NCBI RefSeq assembly: GCF_005871085.1
Contig: NZ_VAUP01000007.1
Location: forward strand, 1-64,000
Length of the DNA stretch: 64,000 bases
Origin: Xanthobacter autotrophicus
GTDB lineage: Bacteria > Pseudomonadota > Alphaproteobacteria > Rhizobiales > Xanthobacteraceae
Direction of reading: 5' to 3'
In this document: positions 13,538-20,522 of the stretch, in pieces
How positions within the stretch are numbered: the stretch's first letter is position 1
Layout: each line of letters starts with the position of its first letter
Made by a program: the position numbers and the translations under genes
Notes under the pieces: model-generated
Databases searched by the model: none
What the model saw: the letters and a program-made list of their open reading frames with translations, nothing else
What the model was told of the DNA's origin: nothing

Positions 13538-15652
13538 TCATGATTCCCACCCCGCACCGACCACTACGAACTCGCGCATCATCCGTTTGACGTCCGGCCG
13601 GCGCTCTTTGCCGAGGGCCTTGGAGGCGAACCACATGGCCAGCGCCCGCTTCACCTTCTCCTTGTCGGCCTTGTCGTCGACGTTGAGGCCCAACACGTCG
13701 GCGACGACGTGGCCGATCCAGTTCCCCGCTTGCACATCCACCCGGTAATCCGGGTTCGCCTTCACGGCCGCCACGACCTTCTCGATATGCTCGGCGCGGA
13801 CATTCTGGAGCGCGTCCGGCATCTCCCACGCCGTGACCACGCCCACGAAGTCCTCGGTGGAGATGAGGCCGTAGTCCTCGCCGTTGCCGAGCCCGACAGA
13901 GGCCAGCCGGCGCCACACCGCGCGTTCCATCGGCGGGGACATGTTGGCCTTGCCGTTGTCTACCCGGAAGTGGAGCCGGCGGTGCTCGGGTTCGATCCCG
14001 GCCCGGTCGGCGTCGTCCTGCGACATGACGTTGAGCACCCGGGCGGAGCGCACGGCGCCGATGAGCGCCGATGCGCCGCGGGCGTCCTCCACCGTGTAGG
14101 TGTGTTCGCCCATGGCCTTGCGGACATGGTGGACCAGCTCGATTGCGCAGTTGCACCGCTCGGCGATGCGGGCCCATTCCTTCGCCACCCGGTCCACCGC
14201 GCCGTTGTCGTTCTCGCCCACGCTGTGGGACGACACGAACGGATCGACGATGAAGGTGCCGATGTCGTTGCCACGAATGGCCTCTTCGACCTCCTCCACC
14301 ATCGGCCGGGCGACGACGACGCGCTCGCCCACCTTCTCCGCGATGACGATAGGCACCTCGCGTCCGCTGTCGATGAACAGCCGGTTCTCGATATCGGCGG
14401 GCTCGATCCCATAATGCAGGCAGGCGCCAGCCAGCCGCCGGTCCAGCTCTTCCTTCGGATCCTCGCCGTTCCAGTACCAGACGTTCGTCTGCTCCTGCAC
14501 CAGCACGTCCAGCAGGGGCCGCCCCGTGGAGATGGCCAGTGCCTCCGCGATGATGAGCGAGGACTTGCCGACGCCGCCCGGGGCTACGGTTCCGGTCACG
14601 AAGCGGCGGACATAGTGCTTGTCGTAGATCCAGCGCCGCGGCGGGATGGTCTTCGGATCGACCCATTGCCAGGGCGTCGCAGAGATGCGCCGGCGGGGGG
14701 CCTCGGGCTGGGCAGGAACTCCCCCGTCAGTGCCGGTGGCCCGCATCTCCTGCTGCCTGTCCGGAACCTCGCGGGGCTTCAGCCGTCCGGCCGCGATCCC
14801 GCTGTCGATGGTGGCGCACGTCGCGCGCTCGCCATCGTCGGCGATGAGGCCACAGGATGCCGCCGCGCTCATGAGCGAGCCGCGCGCCGTGTCTTCATCC
14901 ACCATGCCGGCGCCCACCAGCTGCCCGAGGCTGAATGCGGCCGTGTTGAGCCGGTTGTTGCGCTCGCCGCGCCCGCTCTGCGCCACCGCCCAGCACTCGC
15001 CGGCAATGGCCGTCTGCACGTAGCGATCCGGCGGGGCCTGGCGGGAAGCGAAGTCCACGATTTTGGGGCTCTGCCGCGCTTCGGGCGCTGGCTCGGTCAA
15101 CAGTTCATAGAGCCAGTCCCCAGCCTCGGCGAAATGGAAGAAATCCATCGGATCTTCGATTTCGTAGCTGCGGCCGTCTGTCAGCCGGGAGCCGGCGGCG
15201 ATGACATAGCCGCCTTCGCCGCGCACGTTGATGCCGTGGATGCCGCGCGCCCGCAGGCCGCGTTCCGTGTTCGTCACCGGCCGGTCTTCGCGCCAGCGGA
15301 ACAGCAGGTGCTTGCCGCCGCTGGGCGTGAGGTGGGCATGGGTACGGATCGGCGGATGCTGGCGCGCGATGTTCTCCCATGCCTTGAGGCCGTCCGCGTC
15401 GCCCGGTTCCTTCGCCACGTCGGGGTCGATGGCCCAAACTTCATTCTCGCGTCCCATGGGCACGCCGATCAGGGCGTCAGGCCATTGCGTCCACCAAGCG
15501 CGGAGCTGGGCGGCGTCCCGGCTTGCGGCCTTGAAGCCGGCGGAGATGAGGGGGCGCTTGGAAATGCCGCGCTCGGGCGAGGGGTTGCAGGGGAACACCT
15601 TCCACCCGCGCCGGGCATAGTCGAGAGCCAGGTCGAGAGGCGTCATGTTCAT
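13538..15652 (-). CDS. Bifunctional DNA primase-polymerase / RepA-like helicase
   Basis: Encodes 704 aa. I start at the ATG at 15652, which overlaps the upstream stop (ATGA); the in-frame extension to 15820 is out of keeping with the family. The N-terminal 190 residues are a Prim-Pol domain (ALDYARRGWKVFPC near 10, metal-site AIDPD 74-78, SGGKHLLF 111-118). The second half is a RecA/RepA-type ATPase with Walker A APGGVGKS (357-364), WYWNGEDP (392-399) and Walker B FIVDP (467-471). It probably drives replication of the island after excision. The gene is full-length in appearance. Confidence 0.85.
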   Translation of the reverse strand: MNMTPLDLALDYARRGWKVFPCNPSPERGISKRPLISAGFKAASRDAAQLRAWWTQWPDALIGVPMGRENEVWAIDPDVAKEPGDADGLKAWENIARQHPPIRTHAHLTPSGGKHLLFRWREDRPVTNTERGLRARGIHGINVRGEGGYVIAAGSRLTDGRSYEIEDPMDFFHFAEAGDWLYELLTEPAPEARQSPKIVDFASRQAPPDRYVQTAIAGECWAVAQSGRGERNNRLNTAAFSLGQLVGAGMVDEDTARGSLMSAAASCGLIADDGERATCATIDSGIAAGRLKPREVPDRQQEMRATGTDGGVPAQPEAPRRRISATPWQWVDPKTIPPRRWIYDKHYVRRFVTGTVAPGGVGKSSLIIAEALAISTGRPLLDVLVQEQTNVWYWNGEDPKEELDRRLAGACLHYGIEPADIENRLFIDSGREVPIVIAEKVGERVVVARPMVEEVEEAIRGNDIGTFIVDPFVSSHSVGENDNGAVDRVAKEWARIAERCNCAIELVHHVRKAMGEHTYTVEDARGASALIGAVRSARVLNVMSQDDADRAGIEPEHRRLHFRVDNGKANMSPPMERAVWRRLASVGLGNGEDYGLISTEDFVGVVTAWEMPDALQNVRAEHIEKVVAAVKANPDYRVDVQAGNWIGHVVADVLGLNVDDKADKEKVKRALAMWFASKALGKERRPDVKRMMREFVVVGAGWES

Positions 15653-15915
15653 CCCCAATCGTCCGTGGTGTCGTGGGAAGCGCCCTGCAGCTCGGCGTCC
15701 GGCACCGGCTCTTCGCCGGAGCCCAGGCGCTGCGCCAGCGCGCGGGCCTCGCGCTCGGTCGCGCAGGAGATGCGGCGGATCAGCCAGCCGTTGCTGGCGA
15801 GGCGCTGCACCACCCACCACGGGCCGCCATCATGTTCGACGGCGAAGGTCGTCTCGGCGCTGGCGTGTTCCCGTGAAAGGATCGCCGAAGGGGGGAAGCT
15901 GACGACGCGGCTCAT
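15649..15915 (-). CDS. Hypothetical island protein
   Basis: Encodes 88 aa and overlaps both neighbours by 4 nt, so it is translationally coupled between the 101-aa gene and the primase. The sequence has an N-terminal SFPPSAILSREHASAETTFA, an aromatic patch (GGPWWVVQRLASNGWLIRRI) and a helix with EREARALAQRL. It may be a small replication-accessory factor given its place directly before the primase. No known domain is recognised and there is no membrane or signal segment. Confidence 0.55.
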   Translation of the reverse strand: MSRVVSFPPSAILSREHASAETTFAVEHDGGPWWVVQRLASNGWLIRRISCATEREARALAQRLGSGEEPVPDAELQGASHDTTDDWG

Positions 15916-16217
15916 GCGGCGCCTCCGTCGCCCATCTCGGTGATGATCGGAGCGCCGAAAGCCTGGTGCTGGGGATCGCGGTTGATACGCAGCGCCGTCG
16001 TCAACGCCCCGCCGAAGCTCGCGTGCTCATCTTCCAGCCAGCCACCGCTATCTCGCTCGTGGTCCACCACAAGGCACTGGAAATGCGTGAGGCTGTCGGG
16101 GATCACATAGATGCGGTAGCGGTGCTGGCGCTCTTCCTTGATCTGGATCCACCCACCCGGATGGGGGGTGACAACGCGACGAACGCGACCGGGGTTGGAG
16201 ATGCGCGCTGCCATCAC
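15912..16217 (-). CDS. Hypothetical island protein
   Basis: Encodes 101 aa, coupled by 4-nt overlaps to the genes before and after. It begins with a basic stretch (RISNPGRVRRVVTPHPGGWI) and then a strand-rich part with HRYRIYVIPDSLTHFQCLVV. The tail is acidic. The composition matches the GC-rich phage block. No domain or catalytic residue set can be named. Position in the primase operon suggests an early gene. Confidence 0.55.
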   Translation of the reverse strand: MMAARISNPGRVRRVVTPHPGGWIQIKEERQHRYRIYVIPDSLTHFQCLVVDHERDSGGWLEDEHASFGGALTTALRINRDPQHQAFGAPIITEMGDGGAA

Positions 16218-16408
16218 TGCACCTCGCGACCAAGGCCGGCGGCCTCGGCGTGGACAAGAGCGACGCTGAAGGGAACGCCGAGGGCGGACGCGAGCCGATG
16301 GGCCGCGAGGTGAAGGGTGTTCGGGAGGATCGAAGACGCGGGCTTCGCGCTGCTGGTGGGCGGCGGACGCTTGCCCGCACGGCGGGCCTGAGGTATGGAT
16401 TTGGTCAT
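16214..16408 (-). CDS. Small basic hypothetical protein
   Basis: Encodes 64 aa from the ATG at 16408, chosen because GAGAG lies about 8 nt before it; an upstream in-frame start at 16453 has no visible ribosome site. The first 30 residues are Lys/Arg/Pro-rich (MTKSIPQARRAGKRPPPTSS) and could bind nucleic acid. The second half is a helix (LHLAAHRLASALGVPFSVAL). Its stop overlaps the next start, so it belongs to the early operon. Function is unknown. Confidence 0.45.
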   Translation of the reverse strand: MTKSIPQARRAGKRPPPTSSAKPASSILPNTLHLAAHRLASALGVPFSVALVHAEAAGLGREVQ

Positions 16409-16486
16409 GGAAATCGCTCTCGGAAGGGGTGGTTTCGACGCGACAATCCGCACCCGGCGCTGACCAGAGCGTCGGGTGTTGTCGTT

Positions 16487-16723
16487 TCAGGCAGCACGGA
16501 CAGGGAGTTTGGCGAGCCAGGCGTCGGCGTCGGTGCGCACGATCAGCGTGCGGTTTCCCGCCTTCCTCGCCGGGAGGCGGCCAGCCTTAATTTCCGCGAA
16601 CAGCGTCGTCTTGCCAATGCCGAGGTAGCGGGCCGCACTGGCGGTGTCGAAGGCCGCCGGCTCGGGCGTGGTGGAAACGATGGGGGCGGGGGCAGTGGAG
16701 TTGAGAAGGGCGGCGTGAGCCAT
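16487..16723 (-). CDS. AlpA/excisionase-type HTH protein
   Basis: Encodes 78 aa. Residues 22-72 (AFDTASAARYLGIGKTTLFA, then EIKAGRLPARKAGNRTLIVR) form the HTH_17 fold of AlpA and excisionases. In P4-like elements and phage satellites AlpA-type proteins control the integrase and excision. The gene opens the leftward early operon and is preceded by a set of inverted repeats (16734-16856) that look like operators, so autoregulation is likely. Its N-terminal 20 residues are an Ala/Pro/Thr linker. Confidence 0.75.
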   Translation of the reverse strand: MAHAALLNSTAPAPIVSTTPEPAAFDTASAARYLGIGKTTLFAEIKAGRLPARKAGNRTLIVRTDADAWLAKLPVRAA

Positions 16724-16733
16724 CAGTGTCCTC

Positions 16734-16856
16734 GCTCATCTGAACCCGAGCGGATGCGCCCGGTTGATGAAGCGAGGATGAGCAATTCACGCTCATCTGT
16801 CGTAAGAAGAATATGGCCCGATTTTGGAGCTTATTTCATCTTAAACGTAAGATGAA
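16734..16856. promoter_or_regulatory. Cluster of inverted repeats upstream of the AlpA-like gene
   Basis: GCTCATCTG occurs at 16734-16742 and 16791-16799, the inverse GATGAGC at 16777-16783 pairs with GCTCATC at 16791-16797, and a perfect 9-bp palindrome TTCATCTTA-aacg-TAAGATGAA spans 16835-16856. The stretch is more AT-rich than its surroundings and lies between the stop of the 280-aa gene and the AlpA-like start. It is a good candidate for an early promoter with multiple repressor sites. The sequence pattern is seen; the function is inferred. Confidence 0.5.
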
Positions 16857-17699
16857 TTATGGGCGATTTTCTATGGATTTTATCTTATTGCGTCCGTAAG
16901 CCTCCCGAGCCGCGCGAATGGGGCGGTCCAGAGAGGGGTGCGGCAACGGTAGCTCTGCCACGACGGCCCGCACAAAATCAGCAAATGGACCGCCCTCGAA
17001 AGAGGATTTCCCATCCATGCGCACACTACCCAGCGGCGGGGAGCCGGTTACATCAGTCCAAATGCGTGCAAGGCCAAAAACCAGATTGTCGATAGCGGCT
17101 TCTGGAGGACGTCTCGCGGGCAGTCGGTCGAGAGCGCGCGATACGGCCTCAGCATGGATCGCCAAGGACAGGCGCAGCGGGTCGTTACCAACCTTGTTGG
17201 CCCAAATCTCCTTCAGAGCGTCGTCTGCGACTGTGAATTGGTCCCGAACAAAGAAGGTTCCTTCGCCACCGGATGGCGGGAGGACGTCTAGCAACCCGTG
17301 AATGGCCGAAAGCCGGTCTTTTAAAGATTTCCTGAATTTCTTAATGTCAACCGAAGATCCCCTTTCAAGTTCAAACCATTCGAGGAGTTCTGCGACGCGG
17401 TCGCGTACGGTCATCCCAACGGTGTTGAAGAATATTTCCTTCTGCCAAGCCTTTTGCGGAACCGCCTGCACAAACTGTGGCGCGTTTATTGCTTCCTGAT
17501 CGTGAGCATGAGGATGCAGCGTGTCTGCAATTCTTTTCCAAATGTCATCATGAAGCGTGCATTGCGGTTTCCATCCTACAGAAGCCAGGGGGAGACGCGG
17601 GGTTGCGTCAGCCCTTTCCGAAGTGGCGATGCGCTCCCACGCATCCCGAGAAATGCCCAGGCTGTATGCCGTTGGCCACCACTTCTCCTTGAAGGACAT
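16857..17699 (-). CDS. Hypothetical protein between AlpA and integrase (possible cargo)
   Basis: Encodes 280 aa from the ATG at 17699; a GTG at 17726 in frame is possible. The N-terminus (SFKEKWWPTAYSLGISRDAW) is Trp-rich. The centre is helical. The C-terminal third has DNLVFGLARIWTDVTGSPPL and FADFVRAVVAEL, a pattern seen in uncharacterised proteins near integrases. Its GC content is lower than that of the phage genes beside it, which fits a cargo gene. There is no signal or membrane helix. A defence or regulatory role is possible but unsupported. Confidence 0.5.
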   Translation of the reverse strand: MSFKEKWWPTAYSLGISRDAWERIATSERADATPRLPLASVGWKPQCTLHDDIWKRIADTLHPHAHDQEAINAPQFVQAVPQKAWQKEIFFNTVGMTVRDRVAELLEWFELERGSSVDIKKFRKSLKDRLSAIHGLLDVLPPSGGEGTFFVRDQFTVADDALKEIWANKVGNDPLRLSLAIHAEAVSRALDRLPARRPPEAAIDNLVFGLARIWTDVTGSPPLGSVRMDGKSSFEGGPFADFVRAVVAELPLPHPSLDRPIRAAREAYGRNKIKSIENRP

Positions 17700-17805
17700 C
17701 GGTGCGCTCTCGTCTCTAGGTTCCACTTTTGTTCATGGTAGTCTGCCGAGGTTCGTGGGCGCCCGCAAGGGTTCGCCTGCCCACACATCGGGAAGTTCGA
17801 GCGAT

Positions 17806-19011
17806 CTACGCCCCTGTATTGGAAGCGCCTCGCCTCAGGCTATCCAGGAAATCCGCCCAGTCGCACATCATCTGTCGGCGTCCCGTGAGGTATTGGGCGC
17901 TGTTATAGGCGCCGCGGACCTCGTTGCGTTCGTCATGCGCGAGCTGCCTCTCGATCCAATCCGGATGGTAGCCAGCCTCGTTCAGCCAGGTGGACGCCAC
18001 GCCGCGAAAGCCGTGGACTGTCGCGCGGCCGTGGTAGCCCATGCGGTACATGGCGAAGAGCATGGTGTTGTTCGACATGAAACCCTCCTTGCCGGGGGAG
18101 GGGAAAAGCTGAGGGCTGCGTCCAGCGAGGGGGCGAAGTTCCTGCAGCACGGCGACGGCCTGCTGCGAAAGTGGCACGAGGTGCTCGAACCTCATTTTCA
18201 TGCGTTCGGGCGGGATGCGCCACAGCGGCTCGGGGCCGTCCAGCCCTTCGAACTCGGGCCAGCGCGCGGCGCGTAGCTCGGTGGTGCGTACGAACGTGAG
18301 GACCATCAGCTTCAGGGCGAGCTTCGTCATGTGCTCGCCGTCGTAGGCGTCCAGGGCCTTGAGGAAGTCCGGCAGATCCTCGCGGGGCAGGGCGCGATGG
18401 TGCTTCTGCCTGCCCGGCGATTTCAGAGCGCCGCGCAGGTCCTGCGTGGGGTCCCGTTTGGCCCGGCCGGTCGCGATGGCGAACCGGAAGATCTGGCCGA
18501 CCACCTGCATCTCGCGCTTGGCAAGCTCGATGGCGCCGCGAGCCTCTACCTTGCGAATGACCTCAAGGAGTTCTGGCGGCTCGATATCGGCGATTGGGCG
18601 ATGTCCCAAGGTAGGATAGATGTCGGCCTCCAGCCGGCTCAAGAGCCGATCTGAGTATGAGGGAACCCATCCCGGCAGCTTCGCGGCGAACCACTCCTGC
18701 GCGACGACCTCGAATATCCGGCTGGAGTGAAGGCGAGCTGCCCGCTTTTCGGCCCTTCGTGCCTCGCTGGGATCGATCCGCGCTGCCAACTGCTCCTTTG
18801 CAGTCTCGCGGCTCTTCCTGGCGTCGGCGAGCGACGTGATGGGATAGGTGCCCAGAGCGAGCGTCTTCTGCTTTCCAGCAAAGCGATAATTGAGGCGCCA
18901 GTAGCGTGCCCCATCGGGGTTCACGAGTAGATACAGGCCGCCACCGTCCGCGAGCTTGTACGGCTTATCGCGCCCCTTCGCACTTCTGGCGGCAGTGTCG
19001 GTGAGGGGCAT
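17806..19011 (-). CDS. Tyrosine-type integrase (DUF4102 / P4-like)
   Basis: Encodes 401 aa. The N-terminal arm-binding DUF4102 domain (about 5-90) includes ADGGGLYLLVNPDGARYWRL and YRFAGKQKTLALGTYP. The catalytic domain has Arg242 (TFVRTTELR), His333-x-x-Arg336 (HGFRG), His359 (LAHDERNEVRG) and the nucleophile Tyr369 (GAYNSAQY), so the site is complete. It lies 174 bp from the 3' end of a tRNA-Ile gene, the usual target of this family, which fits insertion of the island into that tRNA. It catalyses integration and, with an AlpA-like partner, excision. Confidence 0.9.
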   Translation of the reverse strand: MPLTDTAARSAKGRDKPYKLADGGGLYLLVNPDGARYWRLNYRFAGKQKTLALGTYPITSLADARKSRETAKEQLAARIDPSEARRAEKRAARLHSSRIFEVVAQEWFAAKLPGWVPSYSDRLLSRLEADIYPTLGHRPIADIEPPELLEVIRKVEARGAIELAKREMQVVGQIFRFAIATGRAKRDPTQDLRGALKSPGRQKHHRALPREDLPDFLKALDAYDGEHMTKLALKLMVLTFVRTTELRAARWPEFEGLDGPEPLWRIPPERMKMRFEHLVPLSQQAVAVLQELRPLAGRSPQLFPSPGKEGFMSNNTMLFAMYRMGYHGRATVHGFRGVASTWLNEAGYHPDWIERQLAHDERNEVRGAYNSAQYLTGRRQMMCDWADFLDSLRRGASNTGA

Positions 19012-19053
19012 GTTGGTATCTCAAAAAGGGTAGGGCAAACCGATCCCCCAAAA

Positions 19054-19065
19054 CTACCAACAAAT
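19054..19065. repeat. Integrase-proximal copy of the ATACCAGCAAAT-like repeat
   Basis: CTACCAACAAAT matches the left-end repeat ATACCAGCAAAT (284-295) at 10 of 12 bases and keeps the same strand orientation. It lies between the integrase start and the tRNA, where arm-type recombinase sites are expected. Weak evidence on its own. Confidence 0.3.
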
Positions 19066-19185
19066 TTCCCGGATGCCAACGAACCCGAGCGAACTCAGGC
19101 GACGGCTTGACGGCTCCAACTGCCTGGTATCGTCTGATTTTCCCGAACCCCGGCGAACTGCACCGAACCTCGGCGGCGTTTAAAA

Positions 19186-19261
19186 TGGTGGGCCCGGCAG
19201 GACTCGAACCTGCAACCAGACCGTTATGAGCGGTCAGCTCTAACCATTGAGCTACAGGCCC
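19186..19261 (-). tRNA. tRNA-Ile2 (anticodon CAU, lysidine-modified type)
   Basis: A 76-nt cloverleaf on the minus strand. It starts GGGCCTG at 19261, and its acceptor partner CGGGCCC is followed by an A and an encoded CCA ending at 19186. The anticodon loop is CTCATAA in a GACCG/CGGTC stem. The loop and stem match the minor isoleucine tRNA whose C34 becomes lysidine, not initiator or elongator Met. The T-arm is GCAGGTTCGAGTCCTGC. The island lies directly downstream of its 3' end, so this gene is the probable attachment site. Confidence 0.93.
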
Positions 19262-19484
19262 CCGGCAGGGGCGGCACGGGGCCGCCGCCGGTTGCGCTTC
19301 TCGTCTAGCAATCCCGTCGTCGGCGAACAACAGGAGACCGCGTGCGGCGGGGTCGGGCGGTCGCAAAACGCGTGGATGGCGGGGGGCGCGGCGCGGACTG
19401 CCCCATTGGCGCCGCCTTCGCAGCGTCGTCTCCCGCCGAAGGCTCAGGCGGGTCCGAGCCAGAAACAACCCGAGGGAAACAACC

Positions 19485-20240
19485 ATGCGTCTTGCTTCGT
19501 CCGGTCCGGCGTCCGCCCTCCGCGCCCCGCGCCGCGCTGCCGCAGGCGCCGTGATGGCGGCCATGGCGGCCTTCCTGCTCGCGGGCGGACCCGCCGCGGC
19601 GGCGGCGACGCTCACCGTGGTGGGCGAGGCCCGCGTCTCCGCGCCCCCCGACATGGCCGTGCTCACCACCGGCACCCTGACCACCGCCAAGACCGCCGAT
19701 GATGCCCTCGCCGCCAATTCCAAGGCGGTGAGCGACGTGATCGCCGCGCTCAAGGCCGCCGGCATCGAATCGCGCGACATCGCCACCGCGAACTTCTCCG
19801 TCCAGCCGCAATATTCCATGCCCCAGCAGGGCTCCCGCGAGGCGCCCAAGCTGATCGGCTTCGAAGTGCGCAATTCCGTGCGCATCACCGTGCGCGACCT
19901 CGCCAAGCTCGGCCCGCTGCTTGACAAGGTGGTGCAGTCCGGCGCCAACCAGGCCTCGGGGCTCGCCTTCGCCCTCGCCGAGCCCGGTCAGCTCGATCGC
20001 GAGGCGCGCGCCGCCGCGGTGAAGGATGCCATGGAGCAGGCGAAGCTGATCGCCGCCGCCGCCGGCGTCCGGCTTACCCGCATCACCTCGATCCAGCCCG
20101 AGACCCAGGGCGGTTTTCCCATGCCGGCGGCTCCCATGATGATGAAGGCCGATGCCGGCCGCATGGCGGTGCCGGTGGAGGCGGGTGAGATCGAGGTGCG
20201 CGCCCGCACCGTGATGGTCTACGAGATCGAGCCCATGTAG
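19485..20240 (+). CDS. SIMPL-domain (DUF541) periplasmic protein
   Basis: Encodes 251 aa. A long Sec signal peptide (about 1-40, ending in AAAAA) follows a GAGGG ribosome site. The mature part shows the SIMPL pattern: TLTVVGEARVSAPPDMAVLT, a helix with NSKAVSDVIAALKAAGIESR, DIATANFSVQPQYS, and a closing EIEVRARTVMVYEIEPM. SIMPL proteins are periplasmic or outer-membrane-associated and have been linked to oxidative stress and envelope stability; the exact role is unclear. It is the first core gene right of the tRNA and appears monocistronic. Confidence 0.85.
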   Translation: MRLASSGPASALRAPRRAAAGAVMAAMAAFLLAGGPAAAAATLTVVGEARVSAPPDMAVLTTGTLTTAKTADDALAANSKAVSDVIAALKAAGIESRDIATANFSVQPQYSMPQQGSREAPKLIGFEVRNSVRITVRDLAKLGPLLDKVVQSGANQASGLAFALAEPGQLDREARAAAVKDAMEQAKLIAAAAGVRLTRITSIQPETQGGFPMPAAPMMMKADAGRMAVPVEAGEIEVRARTVMVYEIEPM

Positions 20241-20293
20241 TTTCGAGCCCCCGTAGCGCGCGCCCCCGTAGCCTCGCGCCCATGTAGCCTCGC
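20231..20293. repeat. Four imperfect 15-16 bp tandem repeats after the SIMPL gene
   Basis: Units of the form GCCC(A/C)(T/C)GTAGCCTCGC occur at 20231-20246, 20247-20261, 20262-20277 and 20278-20293. The first unit includes the TAG stop of the gene, and each copy repeats a GTAG. This looks like slippage copying of the gene end into the spacer. No protein is encoded. Confidence 0.65.
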
Positions 20294-20522
20294 GCCGATG
20301 TCGGGCCATCGCCCATCGGTCGGCCTCGGATCCGCAACGGTTTGGGGTGGGGGAAGGCGGTGCGGGTGCGTCGCGGGGCCGCCTCCGGAAGGGGGGAGCT
20401 TGCCCGCACCCGGCGCTATGATAGATCAGAATAGGTGACTGATTCGGATGCGCGCGCGACGAATCGGGTCGCGCGTCGCACATTCCCCTCGACCTGCCTT
20501 TGGGTCTGCCGCAGGACCGCCC

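Noticed and set aside
12882-14666. 594-aa minus-strand ORF overlapping the primase end and the spacer
   Set aside because: Runs out of frame through the primase gene and the repeat-rich spacer; Arg/Gly-rich with no family signal.
13709-15943. 744-aa plus-strand ORF opposite the primase gene
   Set aside because: The minus strand encodes clear Prim-Pol and Walker motifs; the plus-strand product is low complexity without family features.
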